Origin: Liolophura sinensis
Taxonomy: Eukaryota > Mollusca > Polyplacophora > Chitonida > Chitonidae
Reading direction: 5' to 3'
Assembly: GCF_032854445.1 (NCBI RefSeq)
Contig: NC_088296.1
Span: 27,583,064-27,647,063, forward strand
Length of the DNA stretch: 64,000 nt
In this document: piece by piece, positions 1 to 12,490 of the stretch
How positions within the stretch are numbered: position 1 is the stretch's first letter
Layout of the letters: the number at the start of each line of letters is the position of its first letter
Translations under genes and position numbers: made by a program
The notes under the pieces: generated by a model
Seen by the model: only the letters and a program-made list of their open reading frames with translations
What the model was told of the DNA's origin: nothing
Database searches by the model: none

Positions 1-290
1 GCTTATATTGGTAGATCTAGGGTCAGTCCTGGGTCGGGTCACATCTAAGAAGAACTGTAGCTTCCTCGCTTAATTGGCGTTCAATACTAAGGGGATACTG
101 TAAAAACTGGTTGTCCCGTATTTCAGTATAATGGCTCGGGTGGGGCGGCTTACTTGCCATTGGTAAGTGGTATCAGCAAAGCATCACTAGACAAAAAAAG
201 AGGTGGAAATCCGTTCTGCAGCAAGGAGGCACATTACATGCACTCTGAGGATTCCTTAGCTGTCGTATGACTGGAAAATTGTGAAGACGC
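1..290 (+). mobile_element. SINE-like element, family B, left end cut by window edge
   Basis: This stretch matches the copies at 7866-8180 and, inverted, 13262-13540, 28608-28905 and 47010-47360. Shared blocks are the segment around a B-box-like GGTCAGTCC, the 'GGGGATACTG' block, the 'TTACTTGCC...GGTAAG' block and the 'GGAAATCCG' block. The tRNA-like head would lie left of base 1. A SINE family is inferred from copy structure; I do not know its published name. Confidence 0.6.
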
Positions 291-596
291 AAAACATGTT
301 CCATGTGAGTGTAGGAAATCAGTATTTAAATTGTGTACCATAGTAGTCTCTATATGTTGTGGATAAGCCAGATATGTATATGCCACATGATTGCAACTGT
401 TCATATATCCTCAGTGGCAAGGAAATGTAACACACTGAATATACAGCTATTATCCTCGAGATTTATCAGTTAGTTGATAATAAAGCAAACTGTGAACTCA
501 TTTGCTGAAATACACCACACTCAGTGTGACACATGCTTATTGTTCAGTAGTGTACATTTCGCTACATCTTACAAATGTCATGAATGTATGATGGTA

Positions 597-1160
597 CACA
601 GTGTGACATTAACAAGCGATTACACAGAATTTTACACAAAGTTCGCCCGGTATCCCATGATGGTACACAATGTCACACAAACACATGTGGAGACAGAACT
701 TACCCAGAGTTAGCGAAGTCCGCCCAGTATCCCATGATGGTACACAATGTCACACAAACACTTGTGTAGACAGAACTTACCCAGAGTTAGCGAAGTCCGC
801 CCAGTATCCCATGATGGTACACAATGTTACACAAACACATGTGGAGACAGAACTTACCCAGAGTTAGCGAAGTGCGCCCAGTACTCCATGATGGTACACA
901 ATGTCACACAAACACTTGTGTAGACAGAACTTACCCAGAGTTAGCGAAGTGCGCCCAGTATTCTATGACGGTACACAATGTCACACAAACACTGGTGTAG
1001 ACAGAACTTACCCAGAGTTAGCGAAGTGCGCCCAGTACTCTATGATGGTACACAATGTCACACAAACGCTTGTGTAGACAGAACTTACCCAGATTTAGCT
1101 ATCTTCGCCCAGTATTCCATGATGGTATACATTGCAAAACCTAATACTAAAAACAGTTTT
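597..1160 (-). repeat. 77-bp exon-border satellite behind esterase gene 1
   Basis: About seven tandem units of 77 bp. Read on the minus strand, each unit carries a copy of the last 32 nt of the esterase coding exon (reading roughly MEYWAHFANSG), then a consensus donor GG|GTAAG, then about 45 nt of intron-like sequence. The array starts immediately after the real donor at 1165-1164. The same unit, with the same length, follows the donor of the paralog at 25025. Units here are mostly of the WAHFAN or WADFAN subtype. The array therefore consists of repeated exon-intron boundaries inside an intron. Confidence 0.9.
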
Positions 1161-1165
1161 CTTAC

Positions 1166-2701
1166 CCAGCTTTGGCAAAATTCGTCCAGTATTCCATGAC
1201 GGTACGAGATAATATTTCCTCCTCTGCAGTCCCGTTGAAAAGCAATGTTGTGTAACCGAAAACATAAGGAATGTCTTCCGCATGGGTGGGGCCATCGGTC
1301 CAGGGATAGACAGGTATCCAAGAGCCTTTGTGGAGGAACTGATAAAAAAAGGTTTTTCCCGATTCACCAGCGTCTTGCCCAGAAGTCATTGCGCCTGCGT
1401 GGATGCGCGCTGTTTGAACAATATCCGCCACAAAGCTCATATCCCCACTAAGCTGAGCGGCCATCCGGGTATTTCCGAAAGGATCGTCTCTATTTTCCCA
1501 ATCGGTATACTGATACCTCATCGTGGGAAGAAGTTTTTCGATGACATCTTTGTCTTTGGTTACGTAAAGCTTCAGAATTTTCCGTATTCTTTGCTCTAAG
1601 TCTTCGTTTGTTATAATGGCCGCCGAGATATTGCTTACCACGCCAAAAAACTGCCCCGTCAGCTCAAAAGTGACCGAAAACTCTCCTTCTTCCTTCATTA
1701 TTCCAATCATCAGATCTAACGAACGAAACCTCTTAATGGACTCAGAGGATTCGGGGTTTTTAACCATGTCCAATGGGTTCTCTGGAAAAACGTCTCCTCT
1801 GTAGGAAGGACTCCACCCACCCAAAGATTCGTCCATGAGCTGCAATGCTTGAGCGGCTATCAAGTCCTGGAATGGTTTCTCCCTTAAACAGGTCACCATG
1901 GCGCCAGTTTCTGTGGGACATCCTGTTTTGACGGCAAGGTCTTTGGCGATCTTCAGAGGGTTTCTGTTGTGACTCCACGGTGCCCAGGCTGTCCCGCTTT
2001 GGGCGATTATTTTGCTAAACTTTCCGTGACACAGCGAAGAGATCGCCAGTTGGATCACGGAAGCAGATCCCGCGCTCTCGCCAAAAATGGTAACACTGCT
2101 GGAATTTCCGCCAAATTCTTCGATGTTGTCGCTAACCCATTCCAAGGCAGAACACTGGTCTCTCAGACCGAAGTTTCCGATGGAGTGTTCGTCCAAAGTG
2201 TCGAGGAATCCTAGTACGCCCAGGCGATAGTTGATGACAACAACGACGACACCGTTTTGAGCTGCCAGCCACACCCCGTTGTACGTCTTACTGTCGCCCC
2301 AGGTAAACCCTCCACCGTGTATCCAAACCATGACCGGCAGCTGGCTGGCTTTGGACGCTTGTAGCGGCCTGTAAACGTCTAGCCTTAAACAGTCTTCCGT
2401 CATGTTAGTGCTTGTAGTATTTGGTAGAAAACCCGTCTGCTGAGGACAGATAAACTCGTTACTAACGGCATTGAACACGCCGTTCATTCGGGATTTCCTG
2501 ACCGGAGGCTTAAACCGAAGGTCCCCTTCTGGAGCCTCGGCGTAGGGAATTCCCAGGAAAGTTTCTATTCCAACATTTGTGATTTCTAGTCCCCTAACTT
2601 GTCCGACAGTTGTGTTGACGACAGAGGCGGACGCCTTCGCCATGGAAACAATGACGATGGCGGCAAGTAGCAGGATTTTCATGACTCTGATTTGGAAATA
2701 T
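1166..2701 (-). CDS. Type-B carboxylesterase (COesterase family), first coding exon; 3' exon outside window
   Basis: The exon encodes 505 codons plus 2 nt of an alpha/beta-hydrolase of the carboxylesterase/cholinesterase family, which hydrolyses carboxylic esters. CDS starts at 2682, where the Met is followed by a hydrophobic signal peptide (residues about 1-20), so the enzyme is probably secreted. Visible motifs: EDCLRLDVY (96-104), oxyanion-hole HGGGF (122-126), nucleophile elbow GESAG with Ser203, catalytic Glu in MKEEGE (about 332) and catalytic His467 in THAEDIPYVFG. A splice acceptor (CTACAG) ends at 2702, so a 5' non-coding exon is likely. The donor GGTAAG sits at 1165. The C-terminal exon starting GNPN, present in the paralog, is not found in bases 1-1165, so the gene is incomplete here. 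The physiological substrate cannot be told from sequence. Confidence 0.93.
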
Positions 2702-2707
2702 CTGTAG

Positions 2708-3160
2708 AAATGAGAAAAGATATAAAAATAAAAAGTAAAAACATATTAAAAGTCTGTTTTATACACAATGACAAACTGAGTTACACGAAGGCTATGATTG
2801 AGTCATTATTTAATTGATTGGTTGACGATTATTATCTATACAGATCACGGGAAAAACAAACAACATCTTGTAAATGATCGCATTAATTCAGTTTTACTGG
2901 TTGATTTGCCGAAAGATGGCCCAAACGGGAGGCGGGAGAACATTCAGTCCTTGACACATGGCCTGAGCTAGATTGTGTATGCAATCCACCATATCAGTAC
3001 TATTACTGATGTGAGAGTCAAGGAAGTTCTGACGGATCCTAGCCTGCTAAATATACTTGATACTTGACAGAAAATACTTGGTTGTTCCTGTGGACAAAGC
3101 CCTTAATAATATTATATTTGTCTGAAAGAATGATTTCTATCAGGTTCTTATGGGGGAGCT
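2708..3160. other. No gene seen; 5' flank/intron of esterase gene 1
   Basis: AT-rich sequence upstream of the gene 1 coding exon. If the acceptor at 2702 is used, this is the first intron on the minus strand. I see no clear promoter or first exon. Confidence 0.4.
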
Positions 3161-3540
3161 GAGTATCACCACTACCACAACATCAACGTACTGAGTATCA
3201 CCACTGCCACAACATCAACGTACTGAGTATCACCACTGCCACAACATCAACGTACTGAGTATCACCACTGCCACAACATCAACGTACTGAATATCACCAC
3301 TGCCACAAAACGTACTGAGTATCACCACTGCCACAACATCAACGTACTGAGTATCACCACTGCCACAACATCAACGTACTGAGTATCACCACTGCCACAA
3401 CATCAACGTACTGAGTATCACCACTGCCGCAACATCAACGTACTGAGTATCACCACTGCCGCAACATCAACGTACTGAGTATCACCACTGCCACAACATC
3501 AACGTACTGAGTATCACCACTGCCGCAACATCAGCGTACT
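3161..3540. repeat. 32-bp minisatellite, about 12 copies
   Basis: Tandem units beginning GAGTATCACCACTGCC, nearly identical, with one shortened copy near 3300. Low divergence suggests recent expansion. Confidence 0.95.
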
Positions 3541-3781
3541 CAATAACGATCTATACTCTGGAGGAACTATTTAAAAAGCATCAGCCCTTTCTCAAAACAA
3601 AGGAGTATATCCAGACTTTCCTGTCACAACGACATACCATAACTTTACTGGATTCCAAAAATGCATAAATCCCCCTGCACAGCTCGCTTTATCGTGGGGT
3701 CAAAAAGCTGTTTAACCAAACTTGTGTCATTTTGGTAAAGATATAATTGTTGAATTGCAAAAAATTCAGGCGTCAACTATG

Positions 3782-4030
3782 TTTATTTATTTGATTGATG
3801 TTTCACGCCGTACTCAAGAATATTTCACTTATACGACCAGCATTATGGTGGGAGGAAACCAGGCAGAGCCTGGGGGAAACCCACGACCAGTCGCAGGTTG
3901 CTTCCAGACCTTCTCACGTACGGCCGGAGAGGAAGTCAGCATGAGCTGGACTTGAACTCACAGCGACTGCATTGGTGAGAGGCTTCTGGGTCATTACGAT
4001 GCGCTAGCGCGCTGACCAACGGAGGCCCCC
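3782..4030 (-). mobile_element. Full-length tRNA-derived SINE, family A
   Basis: On the minus strand the element begins with a tRNA-like head (GGGGGCCTCCGTTGG, A-box region; B-box-like GAGTTCAAGTCC), continues through a conserved central block (GGTTTCCTCCCACCATAATG) and ends in TAAATAAA. Imperfect target-site duplications flank it: AGGCGTCAACTATG on the left and AGCGTCAACCATATG on the right. Confidence 0.85.
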
Positions 4031-4045
4031 AGCGTCAACCATATG

Positions 4046-6240
4046 CGGATACTTAAAAACTAAACGTCTCACTGAAGCACCTGGTGTTCTAACACACATA
4101 CCGTAAAAGGACATAACTACTTGGGATTTCACCACTCCATTTAATAGATAGAATTTCATCACTAATTGTTTCAATGTTTAATAAAACAGGCCAACGCTAT
4201 ATCAACGCCAAAGGTAGCAAAGCCTTCTTCAGTTCCACAACATAAAAAGGTTAGCATTCATTGGATTTTTCCATGTTCACTGAGTTGCTCGAATTTCTCA
4301 TCATTATGAAATTCGGGGAAACCATGTATCAACCGTGTATGGGTACAAACTGTGTCCCATTTTGGCCGACTTATACCTGTTTTCATATAACGTGCGACTA
4401 TATGCAGAAACTGTTAAAGGAGTAATCCTCACCAGGCCCGATCTTTCTCACTAAACGGTGTATTGATGATCTGTTGGCATTAAACAATCCGTATATAGCA
4501 TAGTCTGTGAAAGATATTTACCCACCTTCGCTGGATTTAAAGGAAACCCGACTCTCCAGATGGTGTTTTATCTTAACGTATATGTGTACCAAGAACAAAC
4601 GGTTTTTTCTCTTGCACACTTTACAACAAGAGGGATAGTTCCAGTTTGGACATTGTAAATTATCTTTACTTAGACAGCTACATACTGACGAGTCCTGCAT
4701 ATCGTGTCTACATATCTCGCCTTTTAGCATTTGTTAGATCCTGCATGTTGTGTGACGATTTCAATCAACGTTACAGGTTATGACTGCAAAAACTAGTGTG
4801 TACAAGGTTATTCCAAGGTTATTGAGTTTGAACTCAATCACTCCACGTTTCTAAAGTTAACAGTGAACGTCGTAAGTAAATATGGACAGAGCGTCCAGAA
4901 TCTCCGCGTCACGCTCTGCTTGATAATTGTGTATAATTCCGCTTAAGCCGGTGTATACAGCAGGAGCATTATATTCATCGCATTGAGTTAGATCGCCACG
5001 TTGGATATATATGAACAGTTGCAATCAAAGCGCTACTGAGATACATACATAGTTATCAACAACTGATATTCTAGCGTACACAGTTTGAATACAGATTTCA
5101 CTCAGTCGCCTAGATCATGCCTTGTATCTTTCCAACATCATCGGAAACTGTTGACCGCTTCTCTAGTTACTTTCTTAGTTCTTTGGTGGTTGGTGTTATA
5201 CGTCGTTTAGGGAATTGGCATTGCGATTATTGACGTTACTGGTTGACGGCTGGTATACGAATGTCTGTTTGGACCCACAGATTACTTCATTAACTGATTA
5301 ATTAATGTTTGATAAAGGGCTCCGAAATAGTCTGCTAAAACTTGCCGCAAAGCACTATAAAGAAGATTCCTTTGGGACTAGGCATAACTTTATGTGCTTG
5401 TATATCAAAAGGAAGAAATTCTGAAATAAAACCAGACTTTTCTCACTTGCGCAAGTCCGTAGACTGCCATTAAAACTGATGACGTCATGTAGTGACTATA
5501 TAAATATTCTTACACATATCTGAACGTTGTGTAGCAACTGTTCACAAAGAAATGTTTTCTTTATACCCCCTCAACTAAGTTAGGATGAGGGAGAGAGGGA
5601 TGTATACAGGAGTAGACCTATCTGTCCAGTTATCTGTAGACGCGATTTTGTCCATGCATCGTCTCCCAAATTAGTGCGTGGATCTTGATAAAACTTACCG
5701 TGCATCTTGCGTCTTATCTGAAGTCGAGCATGCTTAAGTTTAATGGCAATCCGGTAATTATTTTCATTACCCCATTTCGGAATTTGAGAAATAGCTCTTT
5801 TTCGTGTATTCCTGTTTTGCCCACATTTCCTATAGTACTGGGCCTATTTTCATGAAATTTGGCGTACAACTTCGCAATGATCTATACGCGTCCACACCAG
5901 TTGGGTTATTATTTTCACAATTACTCCCGCTCAGGTACATATTGCCATAATGGATTTTTCTGCACACAGATTTTGTCAGTGCAACTGCCGCTAAATCATT
6001 GTAACTATATTTTTCTGAAACTTTTATATATCTTTGATCTAATCTAATCTAAATCTAAATGACAGTGTGATCATTATATTTATTCGTGAGAATTTTGGGG
6101 AATGAAAGAGGAGTATTTCGGACATCCAGATTAAATGTTTTTGGTCAGAACTGTAGGCACTCAGTGCTTTGACGGCATTTACTCTAACACTCGCGTCTGT
6201 TTCATTAAAAGTAATTTAGAATAGGTGTTTGAAGAATTGG
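4046..6240. other. No gene recognised
   Basis: About 2.2 kb of AT-rich, apparently single-copy sequence. Open frames are short (70 residues or less) and lack recognisable motifs or splice context. Confidence 0.5.
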
Positions 6241-6267
6241 GAAGGAGCTTAACATTTGTGGACCTGA

Positions 6268-6515
<248 letters not shown>

Positions 6516-6734
6516 GGTAAATAAAGTGAACGATGTATGCCCAACAGTCTTGACCAGTTACATGATACGGTGGGAGTTTGTGCCACACTGAGGAATCACT
6601 GTTCGGGGAAAAGCCATTGGGTTCTGATGTTTGCTTGTTTCATTGGCGATTAACATGACATTAACATTATTTCTGTCATACCGCGATTGGGTGTCATTGT
6701 ATCCAGACGCAGCCGATACCGACATGCTCACAAT

Positions 6735-7480
6735 GCTGGGGACAACAGACATCACGACGCATGCATCACCCAGTCCCCGAAGTGCTCATAATGCTGGAGA
6801 CACCAGACACCACGACGCATGCATCACCCAGTCACCGAAGTGCTCATAATGCTGGAGACACCAGGCACCACGACGCATGCATCACCCAGTCACGGACGTC
6901 CTCATCATGCTGGAGACACCAGACACCACGACGCATGCATCACCCAGTCACGGACGTGCTCATCATGCTGGAGACACCAGACACCACGACACATGCATCA
7001 CCCAGTCACGGACGTGCTCATAATGCTGGAGACACCAGGCACCACGACGCATGCATCACCCAGTCACGGACGTCCTCATCATGCTGGAGACACCAGGCAC
7101 CACGACGCATGCATCACCCAGTCACGGACGTCCTCATCATGCTGGAGACACCAGGCACCACGACGCATGCATCACCCAGTCACGGACGTCCTCATCATGC
7201 TGGAGACACCAGACACTACGACGCATGCATCACCCAGTCACGGACGTGCTCATCATGCTGGAGACACCAGACACCACGACACATGCATCACCCAGTCACG
7301 GACGTGCTAATAATGCTGGAGACACCAGGCACCACGACGCATGCATCACTCAGTCACCGACGTGCTCATCATGCTGGAGACACCAGACACCACGACGCAT
7401 GCATCACCCAGTCACGGACGTGCTCATAATGCTGGAGACACCAGACACCACTACGCATGCGTCACCCAGTCACAGACCGA
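6735..7480. repeat. 58-bp minisatellite, about 13 copies
   Basis: Units contain CATGCTGGAGACACCAG followed by GACGCATGCATCACCCAG. Because 58 is not a multiple of three, the open frames of 160-240 codons repeat every three units. They have no start context, domain or splice evidence and are treated as repeat artefacts. Confidence 0.95.
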
Positions 7481-7865
7481 CCAGTATACTTAGCCCGTTC
7501 CCTTCATGCAGATCTCCTCTCTTTGGTAACTCGGGTACAAGCTCCGTAGTCTTTTGTTTGTACCTTAATCTCATCACTGGTCCGCTTTCACTAATCGCGG
7601 AGGCGCCAATAGATACAAAACATTCACAATTTCTCGTAAAAATAAGTAAGCAACATAATCTTCGCCGGTTAACTAATTCGACATGTCGATCATCAGTAAT
7701 TACCCCTAAATATACTGTGTCAAAATTGCAAACGCGTGACATAAAACATTGTTGTGCCTCGGCTCGATAGAATATATAAACTGACAATCGAATCTTATGG
7801 AAGGCGAATGCCGTGACAACTATGTCTCCCGAGGATGACATAAACATTCACTACACTAAAACACC

Positions 7866-8180
7866 GGCCCCGAGAGCACAATTGGTAGAGCCTCCGCTTC
7901 GGGGGCGGTAGATCTAGGACAACTCCTAGGGCCTTAAAAATGGGGAAGTTGACTCGCTGGACGGTCAGCATTATGGGGATACAGTGTAACGACTGGTTGA
8001 CCCGTATCAGTATAATTGTTACTTGCCTTCGGTAAGTCGTCACAGTGAAGCAGCACTAGATAAAAGAGCGGAAGAAATCCGCCTTGTAACAAGAAGGCAC
8101 ATTACATACACTCTAAGGACTCATATGAATGAAAAATTGTTAAGTACGACGTTAAACCCCAAGCGCTCACTCACTCGTTA
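7866..8180 (+). mobile_element. SINE-like element, family B, near full length
   Basis: Begins with a tRNA-like head (GAGAGCACAATTGGTAGAGCC), continues through the same blocks as the copy at 1-290 and ends AAGTACGACGTTAAACCCC followed by (ACTC)n. This gives it a tRNA-derived head and a simple-repeat tail. Confidence 0.75.
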
Positions 8181-9710
8181 AACCAAATCAACATTTCGTC
8201 AAGCAGAACAAACATCGTTCAAACCATTACAAAGACATAACAGCCCACCCAATCACATTATACTGACACCGGGACAGCGTTTGATGTGTCCTTCAAATGT
8301 AGTTCGCGTTCTGTTATACTCGTCAGGCCTACACTGGTGTGGCTGACCGCTGTCTTTTGTTACACCAGGTCTGTTATCTGTCAACGAGGCAGCTTGAGGT
8401 CAGCCGTGTCAATAGTTAGACCTATAACGGACATGAAACCCAATTAACTGTAAAAAGCCGACGGGAAAATAAGTCAGAAACAAACAATGTTACAAGAGAG
8501 ATAGTTTTGTCAGGTGGTTCTTATCATTTCTCGGTCGTGGTTGAGTTATTTTAAGTTATTCGTAGCCCCTGACCCTATCCCGTGACGTGACTCAGTTTGC
8601 ACAATACAGGATGTTGAGGACATGTGTTTTGTTTCCGGCTATTTACTCATAAAAGGAGTGTTAGGTGTCATCTATATAGTGGACATGTATGAATCTTGAA
8701 TTTTGTTTTTTCTTTGTTTCTATAGGATATTTTTTGTTCTAAAATTCAAATGTTAGGCTACGCCATAACAAAACGATGCTTTGATTACAATTTAAGGCGC
8801 TAAAACCGGAAATCCTTGTGAAAACTGAAATCCAACACTGCTGTCACATGTTCTCTGACACTGATGTTGTGAAATCCTCTAAGATATGGCCACACTTCTA
8901 AGTCAGAAAATGGTCAACTTTAACATAAACATATCTTTCATTATCATTATCAAATTTATAAACTTGAAAACGTCACAGTTAAATGTATAAATTAGATGAA
9001 ACAAAACACACAGAAACACACAACATCTTTGCTTCGTTCAGTCTGTTAAACCGAATGGTTGTAGCAAAAGAAATGTTTACTGTTTCTTATTCGAGAATTT
9101 TTTTTTACAGAAATTAATTAGAATACAAGATGAATGATTAGTATCCGTGACTGCATGTACAGAAGTAGCGGGACATTGCGCAACTCTCACCCAGCTGCTC
9201 CATTCTGTTATTGCTCATCGGTCAGGGCTTAGGATCGCGAAGCTGTCTTAGCCTTAACTCAGACTTGACAATAGCACAGTTTACTGCGCTAATATTCTGA
9301 CACTTCAGAGCTATATTCTAATCCTAAAACTTGTCGTAGGCATTCAAGACGGAAAAGAGACTTCAAATCTAAATTCAGGAATAACACCACAAATTAACTA
9401 AGACTAAGGTAATTTCGTGATCACTGGGACTTGGTGTTTCACGCCACGCAACGCTTTAAAAAACTGTTGTCAACAGAATTATCAGAATTAATATTGTAAA
9501 AGTTTTCTTAATGAAAATAACGTTCTACTCTTCTGTCTCAAGATGTGTAGTTCATCGTCCATTCCCGCCTTTATGATGACGATTTGTGGGCAAACAGGTG
9601 ACGTAGTACTCATGTTATACACGTGAACAATGGCCGGTCCGATATGGGCCCTGTTTCGCCACTTGGCGGCAATAAGTACCGCATGTAGGTACGTATGTAA
9701 GTAAATAAGT
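8181..9710. other. No gene recognised
   Basis: AT-rich sequence without long frames or clear repeats. A segment near 9540-9640 resembles 22520-22640, so part of it may be an old dispersed repeat. Confidence 0.4.
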
Positions 9711-9713
9711 ATG

Positions 9714-9900
9714 TATGTATGCTTGGGGTTTTACGTCGTACTTAGCAATTTTTCATTCATATGACGGCGGGACGTCATTGGGTGTCTGTATATATAGGCC
9801 TACTGTGTTTTCTTATGGTAAGGTAAGTTCATACCGCCGAAGGGTTGTCGCCACTGAAGTATCATGCCTAAGACACCAGGGCCAAGTTGTTCCAAAGTGT
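9714..9900 (-). mobile_element. SINE-like fragment, family C
   Basis: Contains GGGGTTTTACGTCGTACTTA followed by 'TTCATATGACG', then 'CACTGAAGTATCATGCC'. Similar blocks occur at 18838-19020 and 41022-41165. The tail is shared with family B, so B and C are probably related. Confidence 0.5.
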
Positions 9901-11055
9901 ATTAGCTAATACTTGTATTAAGTCATGTAGTATATTTAAGATTTTAACTAAATTCAGCATCCAATGCAGTTGTCCAAAATCAAAGTGTAAGAGTAGTAAA
10001 TGAAGTTCATATTTCATATATTGTTACGTAATTATCTTTAGGCAAAGTACGAAATCCAATACTTGGCTTAAAATTAAATCTGATGTTAAGTCGTAAAACA
10101 GTTTGAACAACCGGCCCCAAACGTTATACATTATACCGGCACCGAGTCAGTAAGTTTTATAAGTTCATGAAAACCAAACAACTCAGTACATACATGTCAA
10201 ACAAGTGAAACAGAAGTATACCTTGAGGATCCAGTGCAGATCTAGGGTTAGCTCTCATCCACTCCCCACCACTATTAAGTTTAAAACTTCGCTGTCTGTT
10301 TTTCAAACCGCTGTTACTGAGCACTTGGCGTCTATTCTCTCTCACTACTGCTCAGGAGACGGCTAGCACTGAATGAGTGAATCTCGTGCAATCCCACATG
10401 GTATATACCTCACGCCCTGCCCACCCCCTCCACACTCCACGCATGTGCACGCTCGCACCTATATCTGGGTCACATTGCATGGTGGCTTTTCAACGACTCT
10501 CCGCACAAACTAGTAAACACAACATATATTATTACCCCTACTGTACCATAAAAAATGTTTCAAATAACGAAAATAAACCATTACAACACAGGTAATGAAA
10601 CACCCAGATACCTGGCGTTTACAGGTGAGATAATTACGTACATACATACATACATACATACCTACATACATACATATGGTACATAAATGAACATTTTCAG
10701 GTCAGTATTTAGGTCTGCACAGACTGAGGCGTCGGCTTAGGAACTGGGATCAGTGTAGAACAGGTACAGAGAATCCGCTAGCGTGACCCCGGCCAAGAAC
10801 TTGTATACGGTTCACTGATCAGGCCACAGTCTGTGTGTACTGTACACAACATGTTTTTCACTGAAACGACTGTGACGTTTCGCTATCGTTGCCTTTACTG
10901 TCTAAACTGATTGTTTAACCATATTCACAGCTTCGCTTCCGTATTAATCCGTTTTTCTGAAGGTTAATTAAGCTTGGAAGAAACATGATTTCAGGTGACG
11001 TGTGGGTGTATGCGCAATTTTGAGTGTGTGATTGACTGAATACAAGGTTTAAATG
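9901..11055. other. No gene recognised; contains a CATA microsatellite
   Basis: A (CATA)n-type microsatellite lies at about 10636-10676. Otherwise no coding or structural signal was found. Confidence 0.4.
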
Positions 11056-11059
11056 ATAC

Positions 11060-11307
11060 ATATTTATTTATTAGTTTGATTGATCTTTTTACGCCATACA
11101 CAACGACATTTCACGTATATCGCTGCGGTTAGAATTATGGTAGGAGGTAACCGGGCAGAGCCGCGAGGAAACCAACGAGATTCCGATGTACGGCCGGAGA
11201 GAAAGCCAACATGAGCTGGGCCCGGACTCACAACAGCCGCATTGGTGAGAGGCTCCTGAACCATTATGCTCTACTAGCAGGCTAACCAGTTCGCCACGGA
11301 CGTTCAT
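11060..11307 (-). mobile_element. Diverged full-length family A SINE
   Basis: Same order of blocks as 44167-44432 (tail, ACGCCATAC, GGCAGAGCC, CGTACGGCCGGAGAG, tRNA-like head) but with many substitutions, so it is an old insertion. Confidence 0.7.
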
Positions 11308-11383
11308 TGACAGCCCAATATTATATCCATCATTTCGCGTGTACATAAATGCACTTTATAATAAAAGAGATACACCAGTCGAC

Positions 11384-11545
11384 AGCAATGACAGCAAATA
11401 TACAGAAAATACACTGTATATACGGAAAATACACTGTCTTCTCGGCAAAAAGACATTAAATACACGATATATACAGCAAATATACAGAAAATACACTGTA
11501 TATACAGAAAATATACAGAAAATACACTGCATATACAGAAAAAAT
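11384..11545. repeat. AT-rich tandem repeat (ACAGAAAATACACTGTATAT type)
   Basis: Irregular 15-25-bp units built from 'ACAGAAAATACACTG' and 'TATATACAG'. Confidence 0.8.
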
Positions 11546-11561
11546 AGGAACACAATATTAA

Positions 11562-11648
11562 TAATTTATTTGATGGTGTTTTACGCCGTATTCAAGGCTA
11601 TTTCACTTATACGACGGCGTTTAGAATTATGATGGGAGGAAACCGGAC
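11562..11648 (-). mobile_element. Family A SINE fragment (3' part)
   Basis: Contains the tail and the GTTTTACGCCGTATTCAAG to GGAGGAAACCGG blocks. The tRNA-like head is missing. Confidence 0.65.
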
Positions 11649-11649
11649 C

Positions 11650-12290
11650 GAATATTACTAATATTACTGTTAAGGTATATTGAAATAATGGAGCACAAAC
11701 TTCCGCGTATAGCTGATGTGACATTTGTCAGAAATGTACGCAATTGACGCAATCTCGGTTTTACACAACACAACAGCCAGTCTATTACAATGATCCTCAG
11801 AACACGTTGCATATACAAAAGCTATGAAGACAAAACACGAGCTAAATCTTCTCTAACTGCATGCTGTTGTAATCTTAGAAACTGGTACGAGCTAGAACAT
11901 GCCGAACAATTCTCAAGAAGAAGTGTGCAAGATTATAAAAAGAAAACTAACCTTGCGTATCGCTTTCGAGCACAATATGTACACGGAACACTTCGGTGGT
12001 CTAATGGTACAAGCGTCCGCCTGGAAGTCGGCGTACCCCGGTATCAAAACCGCGTCGGGTCATACCAAGGACTTTAAAAGCGGTACTTGCTGCGGCCTCG
12101 TTCGGCTTAGCACCGAGAAATTAGAGTTAGGAACGTGACTGGATGTCATGCCTGGTGTCTTCGGCATAATGCGTCAGTGGCCGAACTTTGGGGGCACTTG
12201 CCATAAGAAGACACAATATATGTATATTCACCTTCTGTGATAACAGCCATCATCATTGTCTGACTGGTTTGGAGTAGCAAATAAAGGTGT
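11650..12290. other. No gene recognised
   Basis: Short overlapping frames near 11790-12140 have no recognised domain. Nothing else is supported. Confidence 0.35.
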
Positions 12291-12490
12291 NNNNNNNNNN
12301 NNNNNNNNNNNNNNNNNNNNNNNNNNNNNNNNNNNNNNNNNNNNNNNNNNNNNNNNNNNNNNNNNNNNNNNNNNNNNNNNNNNNNNNNNNNNNNNNNNNN
12401 NNNNNNNNNNNNNNNNNNNNNNNNNNNNNNNNNNNNNNNNNNNNNNNNNNNNNNNNNNNNNNNNNNNNNNNNNNNNNNNNNNNNNNNNNN
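12291..12490. other. Assembly gap of exactly 200 N
   Basis: The gap is flanked on both sides by the same 17 bases, GTAGCAAATAAAGGTGT (12274-12290 and 12491-12507). The two contig ends overlap, so the gap may contain no missing sequence. Confidence 0.95.

Noticed and set aside
6735-7770. Open frames of 163-239 codons
   Set aside because: They come from the 58-bp minisatellite read in successive frames and have no independent coding or splice evidence.
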